The notes under the pieces were generated by a model. The model was not told where the DNA came from, ran no database searches, and worked only from the letters and a program-made list of their open reading frames with translations. A stretch of 32,525 bases of DNA, taken from Gemmatimonadota bacterium (GTDB taxonomy: Bacteria > Gemmatimonadota > Gemmatimonadetes > Gemmatimonadales > Gemmatimonadaceae). Every line of letters starts with the position of its first letter. Position 1 is the stretch's first letter. The stretch lies in contig JARIEV010000021.1 in NCBI GenBank assembly GCA_031127225.1, positions 1-32,525 of the forward strand. Direction: 5' to 3'. Positions 28,290 through 32,525 of the stretch are shown piece by piece. The translations under genes and the position numbers were made by a program.

Positions 28290-28997
28290 ATGCACCTGTG
28301 CGTCCTCGACCTCGGCCTCACCCCCTACGACGACGCGTGGGCGCTGCAGAAGCGGGCCGCTGCGGCGCGCATCAGTGGGGCGCTCGATCAGGATCTGCTC
28401 ATTCTGGTCCAGCATCCGCCGGTGGTGACACTCGGACGGAGCACCAAGCCGGGCCATCTGCTGGCCACGCCCGAGTATCTGGCTGCGTGCGGCGTGCAAC
28501 TGCGTGACGTGGAGCGGGGCGGCGACGTGACCATTCACGAGCCCGGGCAGCTGGTGGCGTATCCCATCATCGATCTCAAGCGGCACACGCAGGACCTGCA
28601 CTGGTACCTGCGTCAGGTCGAGGAGGGGATCATCCGCGGGCTCGCCACCGTGGGGCTGTCGTGCGCGCGCGTGGCGGGGCTGACCGGCGTATGGCACGCC
28701 GACCCCTCGGGGCGGCGCGTGAAGCTGGCCAGTATCGGGGTGCACGCGCGGGACTGGGTCACGTGGCACGGCGTGGCGCTCAACGTCGAGAACGATCTCG
28801 CCACGTTTGCGTACACCGTGCCCTGCGGGATCGACGGCGTGGAGATGAGCACCGTAGCGCGCGAATGCACACGGACCGGAGTCGCGGTGCCCGATTGGCA
28901 CACGGTGCAGCAGGCGGTGGCCGCGGGGCTGGCCGACGCTTTCTCGCTCCGCCTCGCGGTGCTGCCGGAGCCGCTCGCCGCGCTGCTCCGCGGCTAA
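28290..28997 (+). CDS. lipB: Octanoyl-[ACP]:protein N-octanoyltransferase
   Basis: LipB moves octanoate from acyl carrier protein to lipoyl domains, making the substrate for LipA. It is 235 residues long. Motifs present are QHPPVVTLGRSTKPGHLL, ERGGDVTIHEPGQLVAYPI (76-94, the RGGxxTxHxPGQ signature), KLASIGVHARDWVTWHG with the conserved Lys145, and the catalytic Cys179 in VPCGIDGVEMST. This Cys/Lys pair corresponds to Cys169/Lys135 of E. coli LipB. The start is ATG 28290, 135 nt after lpdA, with no obvious ribosome site. The proximity of lpdA and of the lipA-pdhABC operon fits one pathway. The window also carries a LipM-type transferase near gcvP, so two independent octanoyl-transfer enzymes appear to coexist. 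Confidence 0.97.
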   Translation: MHLCVLDLGLTPYDDAWALQKRAAAARISGALDQDLLILVQHPPVVTLGRSTKPGHLLATPEYLAACGVQLRDVERGGDVTIHEPGQLVAYPIIDLKRHTQDLHWYLRQVEEGIIRGLATVGLSCARVAGLTGVWHADPSGRRVKLASIGVHARDWVTWHGVALNVENDLATFAYTVPCGIDGVEMSTVARECTRTGVAVPDWHTVQQAVAAGLADAFSLRLAVLPEPLAALLRG

Positions 28998-29008
28998 GCG
29001 GTCACCGG

Positions 29009-31198
29009 TCAGCCGGGGGCGGAGACGGGGGCTGACCGGTGCAGCCACCACTGGGCCGGCCGATCGGCCCAGTCCGAGCGCACACATATGCCCAGAAAGA
29101 GCAAGATCCCGCCCAGCAGCAGCGGCAGCTTCCACGGGTGGGCCACGTAGCGGGCCTCGATTCGGTGCCGGCCGGGCAGCACGTCCACGGCCAGAAAGCC
29201 CGGTGACACCAGATACGGGGACACCGGCACGCCGTCCACCGTGACCTGCCACTGCGGGTGGTACGTCATCTTGAAGGCCACCGCCAGCGTGTCACCAGCA
29301 TGTCCGGGGCACGCCACCTCCACCAGCAGCCGCTGCGACGCCACCTCCTCCCGCTCCACCAGCGGCTGGGCGCACGGCTCACGACGGGCCAGCGGTCCGG
29401 CGGGGCGGTGATAGTCCCAGCGCACCACCTCACGCCGGGCCGCGCCGCCGTCGCGGAGCCACTGTTGCGTGGCCGCCCACAGCGTGTCCTGGCTGGACGT
29501 GCGCCGACGCGCCGTGACGGCCACGTACTGCACGCTTCCGGAGGTGGCCACACGGTACAACGTGTATCGGCCGATCGTAGTATCGGGCTGCACAAAAGAC
29601 GGCAGGCTCGCGCCGGTGGGGGCCACCACGCGGCGCACATCGAGCAGGTCGTACATCGCCGGGTCAGTAATGGGGAGGTCGAACACCAGCCCCGACGTGA
29701 TGGCGAGCTCCTGCATGGGATTGCCCACCGTGGCGGTCCCCTGCGCATTGAGGAGATCCGACAGACAGAAGGCGCGGCCGATGCTCATGGCGCAGCTCCG
29801 CCCACGCACGGGACCGGCGTAGGTGCGTCCCTCCGGCTGCGCGGCCAGCACCGCCAGCATTGGGCGGATGTCCTCATTCGCGTCGAATGCGTCGGTGGCC
29901 TGGGCCAGGATATCCCGGTTGCCCTCGTAGTACGTCAAGCGTTCACCCGCAGCGGGCGCCAGCAGGGCCACCAGTAAGAGCAGTGCCGCGATGGCACGGG
30001 CCGGTGCCGGGAGCCAGCGGCGCACCGGTGACGCCGGCCCCGCCAGCCACTCCCACACCACGCCCGCTGCGTACCCCGCCGCCAGAATGGCGAACACCCC
30101 CACCATGCTGGAAAAGCGGAACGTCGCCGCACCGCTGTGGGCGGGGATTACGCCGGCCAACACACCGGCCCCGGGACGCAGCATGTACAGCGCCGTCCAC
30201 GCCAGGAGTCCCACCGCCACCACGCGCCCCGCCGCATCGCGCCGACGCATCGCGGCCAGTAGCCCGGCCAGCGCCAAGCCGGTAAGCACAGGGAGACGGC
30301 CGAAGTCGAGTAAATCTCCGCGGAACAGCGCATCAGAGAGGCCGCGCATGGCCGGCGGCGCCACCACCCTGACGCCGGTGTCCGAGCCAGGTGCCCACCG
30401 CACACTGCTGAGGTAGCTGGTGCTGCTTTCGAGGAACGGCACCAGCAGGTACGACGCCAGCGCAAAGGCGCCAACGCCCACCACCGCCAGCCGGATCAGG
30501 CGCGGTATCGCCGTGCGTCGCTCCGCGCCGGCCATCCAGAGCATAACGCTCGTGAGCGCCATGAAGGCCGCGAACAGCAGGTGGCTGAGCACCAGCGCCG
30601 CCAGCCACGCGGTCGTCCCGGCGTAGCCGGCACCGGTGCGCATGGTGCGTGACAAGCGGGCCGCGGTAATAAAAAACAGATGCACGCCGCACAGTTGCGA
30701 AAAGAGGCCGTACCCCCCCCACACGTAGCTGTTGTATTCCAGTGCCATGCGGCTCTCGGCCGACAGCAACGTCGAGGCGACCCCGCCGAAGGCGCTGGCG
30801 GCCGCCGAAAAGCCCAGCCGGTACATCGACCAGGCCACCGTGCACGGCATGGCCAGCAGCAGAAGGTATTGCGTGCCGTGCAGCAGCCCCGCGGCCGACA
30901 CCGTGCCCGCGCCGAGGCGGTGCAGCGCCGCCAGCACCAGATGGGGCAGGTGCTGGTAGTACAGGAACTGGGGAAAGCCGAGCTCGAGCTGCGGGATCCA
31001 AAAGTCCAGCGGATTCGCCGCGCCCGCCAGGGCGGCGCTCGCCCCCTCGATCATGAGGAGGTGGAACGTAGCATCATTGCGCGCCGGGACGCGGGCGCTC
31101 CACTCGGGCCAGAGGGCGATGGCGTTGAATAGCATTGCCAGCGCCAGCACGAGCCACGGCCACGAGGCGCTGACAGCAGACGGCGCCGCCGCGGTCAC
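29009..31198 (-). CDS. Large polytopic membrane protein, GT-C/YfhO- or PTPS-related-like
   Basis: This 729-residue integral membrane protein has roughly ten or more hydrophobic segments between residues 13 and 435, then a soluble, beta-rich region (about 436-685) and a final membrane span near 690-710 (LPLLLGGILLFLGICV). The first loop reads ARNDATFHLLMIEGASAALA then LGFPQFLYYQHLPHLV. This is the layout of GT-C-type membrane glycosyltransferases and of the membrane family called 6-pyruvoyl-tetrahydropterin-synthase-related, where an Asp and His in the first periplasmic loop are conserved. The C-terminal YHPQWQVTVDGVPVSPYLV resembles YfhO-like proteins. A lipid-linked sugar transfer role is inference only. 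The start is GTG 31198, 58 nt after a lipoprotein gene on the same strand. It converges on lipB. Confidence 0.7.
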   Translation of the reverse strand: MTAAAPSAVSASWPWLVLALAMLFNAIALWPEWSARVPARNDATFHLLMIEGASAALAGAANPLDFWIPQLELGFPQFLYYQHLPHLVLAALHRLGAGTVSAAGLLHGTQYLLLLAMPCTVAWSMYRLGFSAAASAFGGVASTLLSAESRMALEYNSYVWGGYGLFSQLCGVHLFFITAARLSRTMRTGAGYAGTTAWLAALVLSHLLFAAFMALTSVMLWMAGAERRTAIPRLIRLAVVGVGAFALASYLLVPFLESSTSYLSSVRWAPGSDTGVRVVAPPAMRGLSDALFRGDLLDFGRLPVLTGLALAGLLAAMRRRDAAGRVVAVGLLAWTALYMLRPGAGVLAGVIPAHSGAATFRFSSMVGVFAILAAGYAAGVVWEWLAGPASPVRRWLPAPARAIAALLLLVALLAPAAGERLTYYEGNRDILAQATDAFDANEDIRPMLAVLAAQPEGRTYAGPVRGRSCAMSIGRAFCLSDLLNAQGTATVGNPMQELAITSGLVFDLPITDPAMYDLLDVRRVVAPTGASLPSFVQPDTTIGRYTLYRVATSGSVQYVAVTARRRTSSQDTLWAATQQWLRDGGAARREVVRWDYHRPAGPLARREPCAQPLVEREEVASQRLLVEVACPGHAGDTLAVAFKMTYHPQWQVTVDGVPVSPYLVSPGFLAVDVLPGRHRIEARYVAHPWKLPLLLGGILLFLGICVRSDWADRPAQWWLHRSAPVSAPG

Positions 31199-31232
31199 CG
31201 AGGTGCGTGCCGTCGCAGCCCCGGCAGAACGG

Positions 31233-31256
31233 GTCGGGGCGCCTGCGCCCCCCGAC
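31233..31256 (-). terminator. Hairpin between lipoprotein gene and membrane-protein gene
   Basis: GTCGGGG (31233-31239) pairs with CCCCGAC (31250-31256), with further imperfect pairing inside. It begins directly after the stop codon at 31257-31259 on the minus strand. It may attenuate read-through from the lipoprotein gene into the membrane protein gene. No T-run follows. Confidence 0.35.
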
Positions 31257-31733
31257 TTAGGCCTTCGGTCCAGAATCCGGGCGCGCGGCCGGAGCAGCCG
31301 GCGACGCGGTGGAAGGGGCCGGCGGCGTGGGCGCCTGAATAGGGGACGGCAGGTTGTACTGCTTCATGGCGTCCACGTAGGACGCCCATCCCCAGCCCAG
31401 CACCTTGCCATCAGCCAGCACAATGGGCGTCTCGGTGTCCTGTTGGACCGCGTCGCTCACGTCACCGGGCTGCTCACGGTAGTACAGCACCTCGATCGTC
31501 TTGCCGTCCACGAGGTAGACGCTTCGGCGGAAGCCGTGATCGACGCGGAGCGTGTCGGCGTAGCGGGCGGTGAGGGGGCCGGTCCCGAGGATCGCCATGA
31601 CGGAATCGCGGGGCATCCCATCGCGGACCGCTTTGAGCCGTTCGGCGCCTACTTCCTGGGAGTCACTGGAACAGGCGGCCAGCAGGAGCACAATCGCCGT
31701 ACGCACGGCGCGTCGGACAAAAACAGCAGGCAT
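31257..31733 (-). CDS. Small lipoprotein, SmpA/OmlA (BamE)-like
   Basis: This 158-residue protein has a lipoprotein signal: basic N-terminus, hydrophobic VRTAIVLLLAAC and Cys21 as lipidation site. The mature part has LKAVRDGMPRDSVMAILGTG (about 33-52). This matches the helix and turn pattern of the BamE/SmpA family (a Gly-Met then a Val and a Leu-Gly), whose members bind the outer-membrane assembly machine or act as periplasmic scaffolds. A beta-strand-rich middle (RRSVYLVDGKTIEVLYYREQ) and a Pro/Ala-rich disordered tail (from about 130) follow. ATG 31733 is the only sensible start for the signal. A 7-bp palindrome (31755-31761 with 31773-31779) lies just upstream. A true BamE assignment is uncertain. 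Confidence 0.65.
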   Translation of the reverse strand: MPAVFVRRAVRTAIVLLLAACSSDSQEVGAERLKAVRDGMPRDSVMAILGTGPLTARYADTLRVDHGFRRSVYLVDGKTIEVLYYREQPGDVSDAVQQDTETPIVLADGKVLGWGWASYVDAMKQYNLPSPIQAPTPPAPSTASPAAPAARPDSGPKA

Positions 31734-31803
31734 GGATACTCGTGGGTTGGTGGGCCGACCGCGTCGCTCGATCGGTCGGTGTGGTGAGTTCAGAACGCAA
31801 AAT

Positions 31804-31837
31804 AGCGCGGCCCTGCCCGTGAGGGCAGGGCCGCGCT
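31804..31837 (-). terminator. 15-bp hairpin terminator, distal of a tandem pair
   Basis: Arms at 31804-31818 and 31823-31837 (AGCGCGGCCCTGCCC and its complement) surround a GTGA loop. Read on the minus strand the hairpin is followed by ATTTTGCG, a usable T-tract. It serves the gene that ends at 31892. Confidence 0.8.
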
Positions 31838-31850
31838 GTTCCGTTCCACC

Positions 31851-31881
31851 ATCAAGCGCCGGGAGGTACCCGGCGCTTGAT
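31851..31881 (-). terminator. 13-bp hairpin, proximal of a tandem pair
   Basis: Arms at 31851-31863 and 31869-31881 (ATCAAGCGCCGGG and its complement) surround a 5-nt AGGTA loop. It lies 10 nt after the minus-strand stop codon at 31892-31894. No T-run follows directly; the second hairpin with its T-tract follows within 15 nt. Tandem hairpins suggest an abundant transcript. Confidence 0.7.
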
Positions 31882-31891
31882 GAGCAGCCAA

Positions 31892-32525
31892 TTAACGGCG
31901 GCTCGTCTCCGCCGGAGGCGTGAGGGCGGACGGCGCCGTGAGCAAACCGCGACCCTTGGTGGTCGTGGTCGCGATGGCGACGTAGTTGCCGTCGTTGAGG
32001 GCGATCGCGTTGGTGTTGCGCGCGCCCGTGCCCGGCGTGCGGAGCACATAGGTGATCACACGCTCAGTCGTGCTCGTGTTCTCGCCGATGTACACACCAC
32101 ACGTCTGCGACACGCTGATGCACGGCGTGGCCGTGGCGTCAACCGAGCCGACATACTCCCACTCGTTCGAGGCGATCTGGTGGTAGAAATCCACGCGAGA
32201 GAACGGCGAGTTGAACGTGTTGGCCGGTCCAACCGCCTGGGCCTTGAGGCCGCCCACCGGGCTGTTGTAGGACGCCGCGTCCGACGTGACGTAGAAGCGC
32301 GACAGCGTGGGTGCCTTGGTCGTCCAGGTGGCGGCATCAAACGTGATGGAGCCGGTCAGGAAGGCCGCGAAGTTGCTCGCGCCGTTGTTACCCAGGTTCT
32401 CGGCATAGAGGCCCGAGGCGGACAGCTGCAGGACGGCGCCACCCGGCGCATCAGCAGCGGTCTGCTCGAGATCCGTGTAGAGACGGACACCCGAGGTAAA
32501 CGGCGTGGTGCCACTGAACACCGAG
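31892..32525 (-). CDS. Unrecognised, probably exported protein (C-terminal part; N-terminus outside window)
   Basis: The frame runs open to the window edge, so the start is missing. The GTG at 32521 is probably internal because the codon before it continues the frame. About 210 residues are visible, rich in Thr, Ser, Ala, Gly and Asn with short alternating strands (AVLQLSASGLYAENLG, ITYVLRTPGTGARNTN), low in charge, and with two cysteines about 7 residues apart (PCISVSQTC) that could form a disulfide. This composition is typical of secreted or surface beta-rich proteins such as Ig-like domain proteins. I do not recognise a family. It is followed by two strong tandem hairpins. No function can be assigned. 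Confidence 0.7.
   Translation of the reverse strand, partial: SVFSGTTPFTSGVRLYTDLEQTAADAPGGAVLQLSASGLYAENLGNNGASNFAAFLTGSITFDAATWTTKAPTLSRFYVTSDAASYNSPVGGLKAQAVGPANTFNSPFSRVDFYHQIASNEWEYVGSVDATATPCISVSQTCGVYIGENTSTTERVITYVLRTPGTGARNTNAIALNDGNYVAIATTTTKGRGLLTAPSALTPPAETSRR

Overview
The window is 32.5 kb of dense, very GC-rich bacterial chromosome. Third codon positions are almost all G or C, genes commonly overlap by 4 nt (GTGA or ATGA), and GTG starts are frequent. The gene set and the exported lipoprotein and outer-membrane genes suggest a Gram-negative bacterium, and the style of the proteins reminds me of Gemmatimonadota. That placement is an impression from sequence, not a computed result. 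I found no rRNA, tRNA, CRISPR array or insertion sequence.

Layout. 1-163: probable 3' end of an unidentified + strand gene, then a hairpin shared with the convergent gcvP. 280-3171 (-): glycine dehydrogenase GcvP. 3234-4160 (+), divergent from gcvP: a LipM/LplA-type octanoyl or lipoyl transferase. 4235-11359 (+): a tightly packed peptide-uptake operon made of a lipoprotein binding protein, two permeases, two ATPases and a POT proton-coupled peptide transporter. 11372-13641 (-): an outer-membrane POTRA/beta-barrel protein preceded by a coiled-coil protein. 13911-16942 (+): a family 2 glycosyltransferase with a disordered tail of about 430 residues, overlapping a deoxyhypusine-synthase-like protein. 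17016-17231 (-): a tiny membrane protein. 17412-21696 (+): lipA-pdhA-pdhB-pdhC. 21803-25270 (+): a large repeat-bearing lipoprotein metalloprotease. 25362-26681 (+): an AAA/DUF4143 ATPase under an unusual palindrome-flanked promoter. 26751-28154 (+): lpdA. 28290-28997 (+): lipB. 29009-31733 (-): a GT-C-like membrane protein and a BamE-like lipoprotein. 31892 to the right edge (-): the 3' end of an unrecognised, probably exported protein.

How they fit together. The unifying theme is lipoate-dependent metabolism. The window holds the complete pyruvate dehydrogenase complex (E1 alpha, E1 beta, E2, E3), lipoyl synthase, the LipB octanoyltransferase, a second transferase of LipM type, and the P-protein of the glycine cleavage system, another lipoate enzyme. 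The metalloprotease and the ATPase sit between pdhC and lpdA and interrupt this block. A second theme is peptide acquisition: an ABC importer and a POT symporter in one apparent operon.

The most unusual items are these: the glycosyltransferase fused to alternating blocks of acidic and basic low-complexity sequence; the exact 255-residue higher-order repeat in the metalloprotease; the two identical-armed palindromes around the ATPase promoter, which imply a leaderless, autoregulated message; the interlocked palindromes in front of lipA; and the coexistence of LipB- and LipM-type transferases.
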